Shown here piece after piece: positions 47,153-56,218 of a stretch of DNA of 59,619 nt (position 1 is its first letter; every line of letters begins with the position of its first letter). The stretch is taken from assembly GCA_029261295.1 (NCBI GenBank), contig JAJDBP010000005.1, positions 1 to 59,619 on the forward strand, given 5' to 3'. This stretch comes from Nitrospirales bacterium (lineage in GTDB: Bacteria > Nitrospirota > Nitrospiria > Nitrospirales > UBA8639). The notes under the pieces are model-generated. The model saw only the letters and a list, made by a program, of their open reading frames with translations, searched no databases and was not told where the DNA came from. The position numbers were made by a program, and so were the translations under genes.

Positions 47153-47368
47153 ATGGCTATGTCACACGTCAACGTCGAATTGTCCACCAAAGCTAAAACG
47201 CTTTCCAAATATTTAGGACGCAATTACGAAGTGCTCGCATCCGTCGGTTACCTCAAGGGTCTCCCGAATGGGAAATTAGGTATTGATGTCGAACATGCCT
47301 TCGACCGTTCTGGCGTAAGCAATAGATTTCCAATCTACACCCCTGATTTTCATGTTGGACCAAGTTGA
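47153..47368 (+). pseudogene. topA: Remnant of the topA 5' end (DNA topoisomerase I)
   Basis: A short open frame after dprA begins MSHVNVELSTKAKTLSKYLG and continues YEVLASVGYLKGLP...GIDVEHAF. This lines up with the Toprim start of bacterial TopA (VIVESPAKAKTI-KYLG, V-AS-GH-RDLP, GVD-EH-F). The ESPAKAKT core has decayed to ELSTKAKT. After about base 47302 the likeness ends and a stop follows at 47366-47368; the remaining several hundred codons of TopA are absent. Position next to dprA is the usual place for topA, so this is most likely the stump of the native gene. Confidence 0.75.
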
Positions 47369-47711
47369 AAAACCCTAATAGAGTTAGCAACTTTCGTCCT
47401 CCAGGCACGGAGCGAAAACTGCTTAATGACTTCGAAGACCTTATTTGCGAAAAAACCCTTGGCAGGCCAGGCTGAACGGCTGCCAGATGGCCGATTGCGA
47501 CGGCTGGAAAAAATGAATGGAAAACAATCATAACTTGCCTGTGCCCTACGCCGTCCTTATGATGAGCACGGGAAAAACCAGTCACATCGCGGCAGGTGGA
47601 TTGTGACGGCCCAATTTTTACCCTGAGTTTGTATTGAATCCTGCAGGCCTGAGTATTGATTTCCCTTACATCAAAGATGCTAAAGGAGTCTTCCCCCTGT
47701 AGGGGTTGCTA

Positions 47712-50321
47712 ATGAATAAATCGCTAATAATTGCCGAGAAGCCCTCTGTTGCAGCCGACATCGCTCGTTCGCTTGGCGGACTGAAACGCGAGAAGGATTA
47801 TTTCGAAGACGACCACTATGTTGTGACTTCAGCCGTTGGACACCTACTTGAAATCAAGGCGCCTGAAGGCGTAGAGGTCAAGCGTGGCAAGTGGTCTTTC
47901 GCCAACCTGCCGGTCATTCCCGATCACTTTGACCTCAACCCGATCACCCGAACCGAAGACCGGCTCAAGTTGCTAGCCAAGCTAATCCGCCGTAAAGATA
48001 TCGACCGAATTATTAACGCCTGTGACGCCGGGCGCGAAGGCGAGCTGATCTTCCGACTGATCGTCCAGCACACGAACGCCAAGCAACCGACCAGCCGGCT
48101 ATGGTTGCAGTCCATGACCCCCAAGGCCATTCTCGAAGCATTTGAAAAACTGCGCGATGACGAACAAATGAAGCCGCTCGCCGATGCCGCTCGCTGCCGA
48201 TCAGAAGCAGACTGGCTCGTTGGCATTAACGGCACCCGCGCGATGACGGCGTTTAACTCCCAAGACGGAGGTTTTTACCTCACCACCGTTGGCCGGGTTC
48301 AAACACCCACCCTAACCATCGTCGTAGAACGCGAGGAACAGATTAAGCAATTCATCTCGCGGCCGTACTTTGAAGTACATGCCCAATTTGATGTCGAGGC
48401 CGGACAGTATCCAGGTCGGTGGTTTAATCCGCACTTCAAAAAGAATGACGAAGATGCGGAACGGCGCACAGAGAGACTTTGGGAACGCAATGAGGCTGAA
48501 GCTATTATGCAAGCCTGCCAGAATCAGCAAGCGGTAGTGACTGAAGAAACCAAACCGACAACGCAAAGCGCACCCATGTTGTTTGACCTGACCAGTCTGC
48601 AACGCGAAGGCAACGCACGATTTGGCTTTTCGGCCAAAGCTACATTGTCCTTGGCACAAGCACTCTATGAACGCCATAAAGTCTTGACGTATCCAAGAAC
48701 CGATTCGCGCGCGCTGCCGGAAGACTATCTCTCTACCGTCCAAGATACCCTGGGCATTCTGCGCGATGAGTCAAGTGAGCGTTTGTCAGAGATTACCGGC
48801 GGCAGCGGTGGCAATCCGATAGGGCCGCATGCGGCAAAAATTCTGAGCAATGACTGGGTTAAACCGAACAAGCGCATTTTTAATGACGCGAAAATTTCTG
48901 ATCACTTCGCCATTATTCCTACATTGCAGGCACCCAAGAATCTCAGCGAAGCCGAAGCCAAGATCTACGACCTGGTCGTGCGTCGCTTCATGGCGGTATT
49001 TTTTCCACCTGCAGAGTTTCGAAATACCACCCGTATTTCCCAGATTGAACAACACCACTTCAAGACCGAAGGCAAGGTGATGGTCCAACCGGGTTGGTTG
49101 GCCATTTACGGACGTGAAGCCATTGCCGGTGAGGGCACACTCGTCGCAGTTGGTGAGCATGAAAAAGCCACGGTCAACGATATTGAAGTTCGCGACCTGG
49201 CGACCAAACCACCGGCCCGATATACCGAAGCGACCTTGCTTTCTGCGATGGAAGGCGCCGGCAAGCTGATTGATAATGATGACTTGCGCGAAGCCATGTC
49301 TGGCAAAGGTCTGGGCACGCCGGCAACCCGCGCAGCCATCATCGAAGGGTTGATCGGCGAGAACTATCTCATGCGCGTAGAAAAGGCCTTGATGCCCACC
49401 ACCAAGGCCTTTCAATTATTGACCTTATTGCGCGGGCTGGGGGTGACTGAACTCACAATGCCGGAATTGACCGGCGAATGGGAAAGCAAGCTTTCACAGA
49501 TAGAACGTGGCCAGTTGGATCGCGAAGCCTTCATGCAAGAGATCGGTAAGGTCGTTGAACAAATGGTTGCAAGGGCCAAAAACTACGGCGCAACAACCAT
49601 TCCAGGCAATTACGCAACATTGCAAACACCCTGTCCCAATTGCGGCGGTCTGGTCAAAGAAAACTATAAGCGGTTTGCCTGCACACAGTGCGACTTTTCA
49701 ATTACGAAAATTCCTGGCAGCCGTCAATTGGAAGTACCCGAAGCCGAAACACTGATTACCGAACGCACCATTGGCCCCTTGCAGGGATTTCGCAGTCGGC
49801 TTGGCCGACCGTTTGCGGCAATCCTCAAACTGACTGACGAGCACAAACTTGAATTTGACTTCGGTCAAAATGATGACGATGAAAACAGTGAACCTGTAGA
49901 TTTTTCCAACCAGGAATCATTGGGCAGTTGCCCGAAATGTCAGGCATCAGTTTATGAACACGGAATGAACTATACCTGTGAAAAAGCGGTCGGCCCGAAC
50001 AAGACCTGCGACTTTCGAACGGGAAAAGTCATACTGCAACAGGAAATCGAACCCACTCAGATCCGAAAATTGTTGACCGAAGGCAGAACGGAATTGCTGA
50101 CCGGCTTTGTTTCATCAAGAACCCGTCGCAAATTTAAGGCATATTTAAAACGAGGGGATGACGGAAAGGTCGGCTTCGAATTTCAACCTCGTAAGCCGAA
50201 AACCGGAGACGACCAGAGCACGAACGGGAAAAAGGTGCCTGCGAAGAAGGCTGAAACCAAGAAAACGGCGACCAAAAAATCGACTGCGAAGAAACCTGCT
50301 CGTAAGGCCAAAAAACTCTAA
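47712..50321 (+). CDS. topB: Topoisomerase III-type (TopB) type IA topoisomerase, probably foreign
   Basis: An 869-residue protein. A Toprim domain (IIAEKPSVAADIA near the start, DAGREGELI at 105-113) is followed by the type IA core with the active-site Tyr327 in LTYPRTDSR. Two zinc-ribbon-like units come next (CPNC...CTQC and CPKC...CEKA..C), then a Lys/Ala-rich tail (about 840-869). EKPS rather than ESPA marks it as TopB. The tail and zinc units are common in betaproteobacterial topoisomerases. It uses CGC and GCC codons more freely than neighbouring genes. ATG 47712 is preceded by AGGGG. Because only a topA stump precedes it, it may serve as the relaxing topoisomerase of this locus. Confidence 0.9.
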   Translation: MNKSLIIAEKPSVAADIARSLGGLKREKDYFEDDHYVVTSAVGHLLEIKAPEGVEVKRGKWSFANLPVIPDHFDLNPITRTEDRLKLLAKLIRRKDIDRIINACDAGREGELIFRLIVQHTNAKQPTSRLWLQSMTPKAILEAFEKLRDDEQMKPLADAARCRSEADWLVGINGTRAMTAFNSQDGGFYLTTVGRVQTPTLTIVVEREEQIKQFISRPYFEVHAQFDVEAGQYPGRWFNPHFKKNDEDAERRTERLWERNEAEAIMQACQNQQAVVTEETKPTTQSAPMLFDLTSLQREGNARFGFSAKATLSLAQALYERHKVLTYPRTDSRALPEDYLSTVQDTLGILRDESSERLSEITGGSGGNPIGPHAAKILSNDWVKPNKRIFNDAKISDHFAIIPTLQAPKNLSEAEAKIYDLVVRRFMAVFFPPAEFRNTTRISQIEQHHFKTEGKVMVQPGWLAIYGREAIAGEGTLVAVGEHEKATVNDIEVRDLATKPPARYTEATLLSAMEGAGKLIDNDDLREAMSGKGLGTPATRAAIIEGLIGENYLMRVEKALMPTTKAFQLLTLLRGLGVTELTMPELTGEWESKLSQIERGQLDREAFMQEIGKVVEQMVARAKNYGATTIPGNYATLQTPCPNCGGLVKENYKRFACTQCDFSITKIPGSRQLEVPEAETLITERTIGPLQGFRSRLGRPFAAILKLTDEHKLEFDFGQNDDDENSEPVDFSNQESLGSCPKCQASVYEHGMNYTCEKAVGPNKTCDFRTGKVILQQEIEPTQIRKLLTEGRTELLTGFVSSRTRRKFKAYLKRGDDGKVGFEFQPRKPKTGDDQSTNGKKVPAKKAETKKTATKKSTAKKPARKAKKL

Positions 50322-50339
50322 GGCCTTGACTGAAAATAA

Positions 50340-50484
50340 CTTGGGCATTTTGGATAAACCGATTAATCAACTCTGCCCTAAAAGACAGTCCCCGTTAAAG
50401 TACCACCAACAAATGGGAACTCAAGTCGCGTTTCAATTCAAAGAATGTGGGCATCAAGAAGCTGAAGGCGAAAGAAAAAAGTGA
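50340..50484 (+). other. Possible decayed zinc-ribbon coding fragment
   Basis: In a frame different from topB, the segment before the convergent clpX stop reads LCPKRQSPLKYHQQMG then VAFQFKECGHQEAEGERKK and a stop. This looks like a small zinc ribbon (CPKC...CKEC) in which two of four cysteines have changed (CPKR and FKEC). It could be the far 3' end of the lost topA, whose product often ends in such ribbons, or a separate small gene that decayed. No start codon with a ribosome binding site is evident. Confidence 0.3.
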
Positions 50485-51744
50485 CTACGAGCCAATAGCA
50501 GGCTTCACGCCCTTCTGATGCTCAAAAACCTTAATGGGTTCGCCCTTCCCATTCACAACCTCTTCAGTCACTAACACTTCCTTTACATCGGGCTGAGACG
50601 GGATATCGTACATCACATCGAGCATGATTGATTCTAAAATGGCACGCAGACCTCTGGCCCCTGTCTTTTGCTCATAGGCCCTTCGTCCAATCCCTAGCAA
50701 GGCCCCTTCCGTAAACTTCAGCTTCACTTCATCGAACGCCATCAGTTTTTGATATTGTTTAATGAGGGCATTTTTGGGTTCGGTCAAGATTCGAACCAAG
50801 GCGGACTCATCTAATTCATCAAGGGTAGCAACAACTGGAAGCCTCCCAACAAATTCGGGAATCAGTCCATATTGCAGGAGGTCTTCAGGTTCAACATGAG
50901 AAAACAGGTCGCCAATTTGGTTTTTGCCACGCGCTTGCACGTTAGCCCCAAACCCCATGCGTTTTTGGTTGAGTCGTCGCTCAATAATCGCATCTAGACC
51001 AACAAACGCCCCGCCACACACAAATAACACATTGGTGGTATTCACTTGGATAAACTCTTGGTGGGGATGCTTTCGTCCGCCTTGCGGTGGAACATTAGCC
51101 ACCGTGCCTTCGATCAATTTTAAGAGTGCCTGCTGAACTCCTTCTCCCGACACATCTCGAGTAATCGAAGGTCCATCCGCTTTTCGGGTAATTTTATCGA
51201 TTTCGTCAATATAGACAATGCCCCTTTCCGCACGCTCAACATCATAATCAGCGGCCTGTAAGAGCTTAAGAATGATATTCTCAACATCTTCCCCAACGTA
51301 GCCTGCCTCAGTCAGCGTGGTGGCATCGGCAATGGTAAAAGGTACGTCTAAATATTGAGCTAACGTTTGGGCAAAAAGGGTTTTTCCTGTTCCGGTCGGG
51401 CCAACAATAAGGATATTCCCCTTTTGCAGTTCCACATCCCCACTTTCATTAGCAGCAATCCGTTTATAGTGGTTATACACCGCTACCGAAAGCACCCGCT
51501 TGGCCTGGTCTTGCCCAATAATGTATTGATCTAAATGCTGATGAATATCGAGAGGCTTGCAAAGCTTGGTAGCAATTTCTTGGCGCGATTCCTGCCAATC
51601 TTCGGAAATAATCTCATTACACAACCCTACGCATTCATCACATATATAAACGGTTGGGCCAGCAATAAGCTTTCGAACTTGGTCACGGCTCTTTCCGCAG
51701 AAGGAGCATCGAAGATTCGCATCAGACTTCGCTTGTCGCGCCAT
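50485..51744 (-). CDS. clpX: ClpX ATPase, specificity subunit of the Clp protease
   Basis: A 419-residue protein. A C4 zinc-binding domain at the N terminus (CSFC...CDEC) recognises substrates. The AAA+ core has GPTGTGKT and [10 protein letters not shown]. The IGFG-type ClpP-contact loop reads RMGFGAN. It unfolds tagged substrates and feeds them to ClpP. It converges with topB. The 21-base gap to clpP and common strand indicate an operon tig-clpP-clpX in that transcription order. Confidence 0.97.
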   Translation of the reverse strand: MARQAKSDANLRCSFCGKSRDQVRKLIAGPTVYICDECVGLCNEIISEDWQESRQEIATKLCKPLDIHQHLDQYIIGQDQAKRVLSVAVYNHYKRIAANESGDVELQKGNILIVGPTGTGKTLFAQTLAQYLDVPFTIADATTLTEAGYVGEDVENIILKLLQAADYDVERAERGIVYIDEIDKITRKADGPSITRDVSGEGVQQALLKLIEGTVANVPPQGGRKHPHQEFIQVNTTNVLFVCGGAFVGLDAIIERRLNQKRMGFGANVQARGKNQIGDLFSHVEPEDLLQYGLIPEFVGRLPVVATLDELDESALVRILTEPKNALIKQYQKLMAFDEVKLKFTEGALLGIGRRAYEQKTGARGLRAILESIMLDVMYDIPSQPDVKEVLVTEEVVNGKGEPIKVFEHQKGVKPAIGS

Positions 51745-51765
51745 AAGAAAAATCCTCCTCCCAGC

Positions 51766-52401
51766 TTACTCTTTGTCTTTCCCCTTCGCACCGGACTTGG
51801 TTTCTTCAGACTTGCCCGTTTGGGGGCTTCGGGTAATCACCTCATCCACTAAACCATAGACTTTGGCTTCTTCACCAGACATAAAATAATCGCGTTCCGT
51901 ATCCTTCGCGATTTTCTCAAATGGTTGACCGGTATGATGAGCCATTATTTGATTTAACCGCTCACGAATCTTCAGAATTTCACGGGCATGAATATCAATT
52001 TCTGTGGCCTGCCCTTGAAAACCACCCAAAGGCTGATGAATCATCACTCTGGCATTCGGCAAGGCAAAACGTTTGCCGGTGGCCCCTGCGGTCAAGAGCA
52101 ACGCACCCATACTCGCCGCTTGGCCCAAACAAATCGTACTAATTGGAGACTTCACATATTGCATAGTGTCATAAATCCCCATACCTGCCGTCACGCTCCC
52201 ACCAGGAGAATTGACATAGAGATGAATATCTTTTTCCGGATCTTCGGCTTCCAAAAATAAGAGTTGGGCAATCACGACATTGGCAAACATATCGTCGATC
52301 GGCGCCCCAATAAAAATAATACGATCCTTTAGGAGGCGAGAATAAATATCATATGACCGTTCACCACGATTCGTTTGTTCAATGACCATCGGAATGAGCA
52401 T
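51766..52401 (-). CDS. clpP: ClpP serine protease subunit
   Basis: A 211-residue protein with the complete triad: Ser97 in GQAASMGA, His122 in MIHQPLGG and Asp171 in TERDYFMS. The N terminus is short, with no obvious propeptide beyond a few residues. It forms tetradecameric barrels capped by ClpX. AGGAGGT sits upstream of the ATG. The 82-base gap to tig upstream may hold a promoter. Confidence 0.98.
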   Translation of the reverse strand: MLIPMVIEQTNRGERSYDIYSRLLKDRIIFIGAPIDDMFANVVIAQLLFLEAEDPEKDIHLYVNSPGGSVTAGMGIYDTMQYVKSPISTICLGQAASMGALLLTAGATGKRFALPNARVMIHQPLGGFQGQATEIDIHAREILKIRERLNQIMAHHTGQPFEKIAKDTERDYFMSGEEAKVYGLVDEVITRSPQTGKSEETKSGAKGKDKE

Positions 52402-52483
52402 TCCCTGAGACCTCCTCGTTGTAAATAAAGATATCGGTTATCGCGTCAGCAAACTCTGGCAAATCAACAAAAAGGGCGCCCCC

Positions 52484-53809
52484 TTATCCTTGAATCACCG
52501 CATTTTGATACACAAACTGCAAAGCCTTTTCAGCTTTCATCCGTTCACGGAATTCCTCTTGAGCACCCTGCCCACCGGCTTCTATCATGCGTTGAATTTC
52601 TTCCACCGGCAACTTCAAGGTCGTCGCCAATTTCTGCACTTCTGATTGGACATCTTCATCAGAAACCTCCAGTCCCTCTTTTTGGGAAATGGCATCCAAT
52701 ATCAAGCTGAGCTTGACGCGTTTCTTAGCTTCAGGCTGCTGCTCCTGCTGCAGTCGTTTCGCTTCTTCTTGTAAGCGAAGGGGTTCTTCTAAATTATCTT
52801 CTCGGTGTTCATGGCGATGTTCTTTCATGAGTTGTTGCCGCACCAGAGTTTGGAGTTCTCGTTCAATCAAGATTTCAGGAATATCAAAGTGATGCATTTG
52901 CAGGAGCCGCTCAATCACTTGATCTTTATACCCTGCCTCAAGATCTTGCTTTAAAATATTATCGAGTTGAGTGGTGACAGCAGTCTTTAAACTTTCCAAT
53001 GATTCATAATCACCACAATCTTTGGCAAATTCATCATCCAGATCGGGCAATTTTTGTTCCTTAACGGCATCAACCGTCACCTTCAAAACCACTGTTTTCC
53101 CGGCAAGATTGGGATCAGGATGATTAGGTGGATACGGTTGAGGAATATCAAGAGTCTCTCCAGCAGACTTGCCAATTAACTGATCATCTAATTCCACACC
53201 TAGAATAGGAGTTTTTGACCCGATTTGGTGAAGATGCCCATTTTTTTGTGAACCTTCCACCGGTTGATTGTCTAAAAATCCTTCAATGGTGAGTACTGCA
53301 TGGAGACCTTCTTGAAGTGTCGTTCCTTCAGGAGCTGCATCTATCTGGGCCTGCTTCTCACGCAAGGTCTGAAGTGCCTGCTCAATTTGCTCATCCGTAA
53401 CCGAACGAGCATCTTTTTTTATGGAAATAGGATTCGGTGGACGATAATCTCCTAACTTAATCGTCGGCTTAATCTCAACGGTCGCGGTAAAGGTAAAAGC
53501 TGTATCAGGCTCAACCTTCATACGCTCTAAAGGAGGTATATCAACCACCACGGGGACGACACCCGATTCCTTGACTGCTCGCTGGTAATAATCCGGCACT
53601 AACCGTTGAATGACATCTTTTCCGACAAGATCCGAGTAGCGTTTTTGCAAGAGTTCAAGAGGGGCTTTCCCGGGACGAAAACCAGGAATACGGACTTGTT
53701 TCTTCAATTCGGCATACACTTTTAGAAATTCACTTTTGACGGCATCCTCAGGCACTTCAATCTTTAAGGCCCGTTTCACAGGCCCTAATTCTGTCATTTC
53801 TAGTTTCAT
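52484..53809 (-). CDS. tig: Trigger factor, ribosome-associated chaperone
   Basis: A 441-residue protein with the ribosome-binding tail signature GFRPGKAP near residue 44. A PPIase-like domain occupies about 155-245 and a helical chaperone domain the rest, including a charged EEAKRLQQEQQPEAKKR stretch. The tig-clpP-clpX order is conserved in many bacteria. It meets nascent chains at the tunnel exit. The tRNA-Leu gene lies 52 bases upstream on the same strand. Confidence 0.95.
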   Translation of the reverse strand: MKLEMTELGPVKRALKIEVPEDAVKSEFLKVYAELKKQVRIPGFRPGKAPLELLQKRYSDLVGKDVIQRLVPDYYQRAVKESGVVPVVVDIPPLERMKVEPDTAFTFTATVEIKPTIKLGDYRPPNPISIKKDARSVTDEQIEQALQTLREKQAQIDAAPEGTTLQEGLHAVLTIEGFLDNQPVEGSQKNGHLHQIGSKTPILGVELDDQLIGKSAGETLDIPQPYPPNHPDPNLAGKTVVLKVTVDAVKEQKLPDLDDEFAKDCGDYESLESLKTAVTTQLDNILKQDLEAGYKDQVIERLLQMHHFDIPEILIERELQTLVRQQLMKEHRHEHREDNLEEPLRLQEEAKRLQQEQQPEAKKRVKLSLILDAISQKEGLEVSDEDVQSEVQKLATTLKLPVEEIQRMIEAGGQGAQEEFRERMKAEKALQFVYQNAVIQG

Positions 53810-53861
53810 AAATTAAGAAATCCTTCTACAAGAAACCCGATTAGGGATATAAGTAAAAAAA

Positions 53862-53943
53862 TGGTGCGAGAGGGGGGACTTGAACCCCCACGGTTACCCA
53901 CAAGATCCTAAGTCTTGCGCGTCTGCCATTCCGCCACTCTCGC
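53862..53943 (-). tRNA. tRNA-Leu (anticodon TAG)
   Basis: Read on the minus strand the gene forms a full cloverleaf: acceptor gcgagag/ctctcgc, discriminator A and encoded CCA, anticodon stem caaga/tcttg with loop cttagga (anticodon TAG), a long variable arm as in class II tRNAs, and a T arm ggggg-ttcaagt-ccccc. Upstream of tig on the same strand. Confidence 0.96.
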
Positions 53944-54012
53944 GCATTTCGCGATATCAAAATAATGCCACACGACATTCATCGTGAGCCAACCAAATGC
54001 TTGCCCATCAGA

Positions 54013-54038
54013 GAAGAGGCCTGAAGTCAAACCTCTTC
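54013..54038. other. 7-bp hairpin downstream of no gene
   Basis: gaagagg (54013-54019) pairs with cctcttc (54032-54038). It lies in the divergent gap between the tRNA-Leu gene and the small gene at 54176. No clear T-run follows; significance is low. Confidence 0.35.
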
Positions 54039-54175
54039 ATTATAAAAGGTCTTTCTCGTTCAGGCCATCCCCAAATTCCGTCAATCCAGGACGAAGAGTG
54101 GAAATGATGCCTACCTACCAAATTCAATCAGCACCTACTTGATAGCACTCTTGGACTGGGGTAAGGTAGGGGAAT

Positions 54176-54421
54176 ATGAACCTCAAACAGCTTTATCAAG
54201 ATATTTACCAGAAATTCCTGGAAAAAAAAGACGGTCATCAAGGCTACGACTTTCAGCATTCACCCGTAGGCTCCGCCACCCCTCCAGTACCAACCTTCCC
54301 AGAAAAGGTGAAATGGTGGACCTTGGACCGCCCTTGGCGATTGCAGAAAATTCGGGACAAGCGCGATGAACAGCAACAAGACATCATCAATTTGAAATCC
54401 CCACCATCTGCCAAACCCTAG
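54176..54421 (+). CDS. Small basic protein of unknown function
   Basis: An 81-residue protein preceded by AAGGTAGGGG near the ATG. It starts with an amphipathic helix (MNLKQLYQDIYQKFLEKKDG), has a Pro-rich middle and a Trp pair (VKWWTLDRPWRL), and ends in a charged region. No family recognised. A membrane protein gene starts 25 bases after its stop, so the two may be an operon. Composition is protein-like, but independent support is lacking. Confidence 0.55.
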   Translation: MNLKQLYQDIYQKFLEKKDGHQGYDFQHSPVGSATPPVPTFPEKVKWWTLDRPWRLQKIRDKRDEQQQDIINLKSPPSAKP

Positions 54422-54446
54422 CCACGACCGCGCCAGATCTCCCTTA

Positions 54447-55253
54447 ATGACGGGATTCCTTCACGCCACGTTTCGATTATACCAGCATTCTTTCCTAGCA
54501 ACTCTGGCCTCGCTTCAACAGAGTTGGATTCTCATCCCCACAGTATTGATCTTTGCAATTGGCTTGGTCTTAGTTACAACGATTGTCGGTCAGTTGGGAA
54601 TGATTGGAGGATTACTCCTCGGGGCCCTGAATGCCTGTATCATTGGTGCGACTCTCAGCTTAACGGAAGAGGCCGTTCGTGGGGGACGCTCCTTGAAATG
54701 GCAAGATATTCCACAAAGCCTAGGGGTATACTTTTGGGACGTGATTTCTGTGGGGTTTATGGTGTGGTTCCCGTTGATGTTTCTAGAAATGGGGATGCAA
54801 GCCAACCCCTACCGGCCGCTTATAGCCACAGCCGTGTTTTTTCTTATATTTGTTCTTCTTAATCCAGTCCCCGAAGTCATTTATCAAAGCCGGAAGGGAT
54901 CCGCCCTTGAAATCGTCCAGGAAAGCTATGAATTTGTGTTGGAAAATTGGATTGAATGGTTTTTGCCAGTCGCAATAGCCTTAGCGCCATTTGGCCTGTC
55001 ATTTTTCTTTCAAATTTCAACTCAAGCCGGCCAACGAGGTGGATTGGATTTTTGGCAACTCCTCACCTTACCGTTTTCCATTCTCTCGCAATGGCTATCC
55101 CTTTTGGGCCTCTCCTCCAACGCTGGTTTTATGATTGTTCTCCTCTGCACCCCCATTGCCACGGTGTGCATGTTGCTCTTTCGAGGTCATTTATTTGCTG
55201 CCCTCCATCGATCCTCCAGACGGCAACGGATGTTTCAAAACACCATTCGATGA
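54447..55253 (+). CDS. Multi-pass membrane protein of unknown function
   Basis: A 268-residue protein with about six hydrophobic helices. A polar loop after helix 2 has the sequence TEEAVRGGRSLKWQDIPQS, like a cytoplasmic loop in DUF4013/YesV-type proteins. The basic C terminus (HRSSRRQRMF) is cytoplasmic. No motif for transport or enzyme function is evident. It may be cotranscribed with the small gene before it. Confidence 0.75.
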   Translation: MTGFLHATFRLYQHSFLATLASLQQSWILIPTVLIFAIGLVLVTTIVGQLGMIGGLLLGALNACIIGATLSLTEEAVRGGRSLKWQDIPQSLGVYFWDVISVGFMVWFPLMFLEMGMQANPYRPLIATAVFFLIFVLLNPVPEVIYQSRKGSALEIVQESYEFVLENWIEWFLPVAIALAPFGLSFFFQISTQAGQRGGLDFWQLLTLPFSILSQWLSLLGLSSNAGFMIVLLCTPIATVCMLLFRGHLFAALHRSSRRQRMFQNTIR

Positions 55254-55455
55254 ACAGGAAGGAGCCGGAGAGGTCAAAAACCAAAATCGGATAACCCTTC
55301 CCCTTCACTCCCTGCCCCTCTCACATTCTTCAACTTGCTTGTCGCCCTCAGGACCCCATGGTAAGATGCCTAGCTTTAACCACGGATTTAAAGGAAACAA
55401 GCCAAAAACTAGTACTAGTGAATTAACCCTAGTTTCATAAAGACAGCCCAATTAC

Positions 55456-55545
55456 GGAGAGGTGCGAGAGTGGCCGAATCGGCGTGATTGGAAATCACGT
55501 GTACCGGCGACGGTACCGTGGGTTCGAACCCCACCCTCTCCGCCA
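55456..55545 (+). tRNA. tRNA-Ser (anticodon GGA)
   Basis: A 90-base class II tRNA: acceptor ggagagg/cctctcc, discriminator G and encoded CCA, anticodon stem cgtga/tcacg with loop ttggaaa (anticodon GGA), long variable arm (gtaccggcgacggtac), T arm gtggg-ttcgaac-cccac. Confidence 0.97.
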
Positions 55546-55573
55546 TACATTCATTTCTAATAACTAGAATTTA

Positions 55574-55951
55574 ATGATGGGCATAGAGATTACTGCCATT
55601 CCGTTCATGGGATATCCGGTCTCAGACATGAACAGGGCCAGAGATTTTTATGAACGCATTCTTGGCTTCAAACCTGGGAAGGTCGATCACGAAATAAAAG
55701 AAATGCCAGGGAAGTACTGGGTGGAATATGAAATCGGAGCACAAACTTTTTCGATTTCAAATGCTTGGGAACCTTCCGGGAAAAGTGGTCCATCAATAGC
55801 CTTTGAGGTAGAGGACTTTCAGGAATCATTGAATCACCTGAAAAAAGAGGGCGTGAAAATCTTGGCGGACTGTGTTGAAACTCCCGGCTGTCGGATGGCA
55901 CTGATAGAAGATTGGGATGGGAACGGAATTACCATTCACAAAATGAAATGA
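55574..55951 (+). CDS. VOC-superfamily (glyoxalase/bleomycin-resistance-like) protein
   Basis: A 125-residue protein with paired beta-alpha-beta units of the vicinal oxygen chelate fold: GYPVSDMNRARDFYERILGF in the first half, IAFEVEDFQESLNHLKKEGV in the second, ending MALIEDWDGNGITIHKMK. Metal-ligand positions are partly occupied (Glu in the last strand region, His in ITIHK). Functions in this fold range from isomerases to drug binding, so the role is open. It lies between tRNA-Ser and the SRP RNA. Confidence 0.88.
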   Translation: MMGIEITAIPFMGYPVSDMNRARDFYERILGFKPGKVDHEIKEMPGKYWVEYEIGAQTFSISNAWEPSGKSGPSIAFEVEDFQESLNHLKKEGVKILADCVETPGCRMALIEDWDGNGITIHKMK

Positions 55952-55973
55952 TCTATACTACGCATTGGATTTA

Positions 55974-56074
55974 GGGGCTGGGCCCTGTGCAACAGAATCC
56001 TGCGAACTCCGCCAGGTCCGGAAGGAAGCAACGGTAAGTGGGCTAGTTTGTGTGCCGCAGGATCACCTGGCCCC
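55974..56074 (+). ncRNA. ffs: Signal recognition particle RNA (4.5S type)
   Basis: About 101 bases that fold into one long hairpin: ggggctggg at the 5' end pairs with cctggcccc at the 3' end. The apical part has the conserved SRP domain IV core (caggtccggaaggaagca followed by a gg/aagtggg side) that binds Ffh. Its position before dnaX matches the common ffs-dnaX-ybaB-recR order. A weak stem cccga/tcggg follows at about 56072-56087. Confidence 0.95.
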
Positions 56075-56218
56075 GACTTTATTCGGGTAACGTGAGCCAT
56101 AGAAAACAGCGAGGTAGCCCTAAAAAGGCCTTTTGTATTTTCCCTATCCCTCACCTCAAATCTCTTCACTAGTGTAAAATAGTCTATTCACCATATAAAA
56201 ACAGGGTGACTCCTCAAC

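Noticed and set aside
47253-47585. 110-codon minus-strand frame between the topA stump and topB
   Set aside because: It covers the decayed junction; no start signal, and the product has no recognisable domain.
48786-49415. 209-codon antisense frame inside topB
   Set aside because: It is the reverse-strand shadow of a well-conserved topoisomerase with high-GC codons; no ribosome site and no domain.
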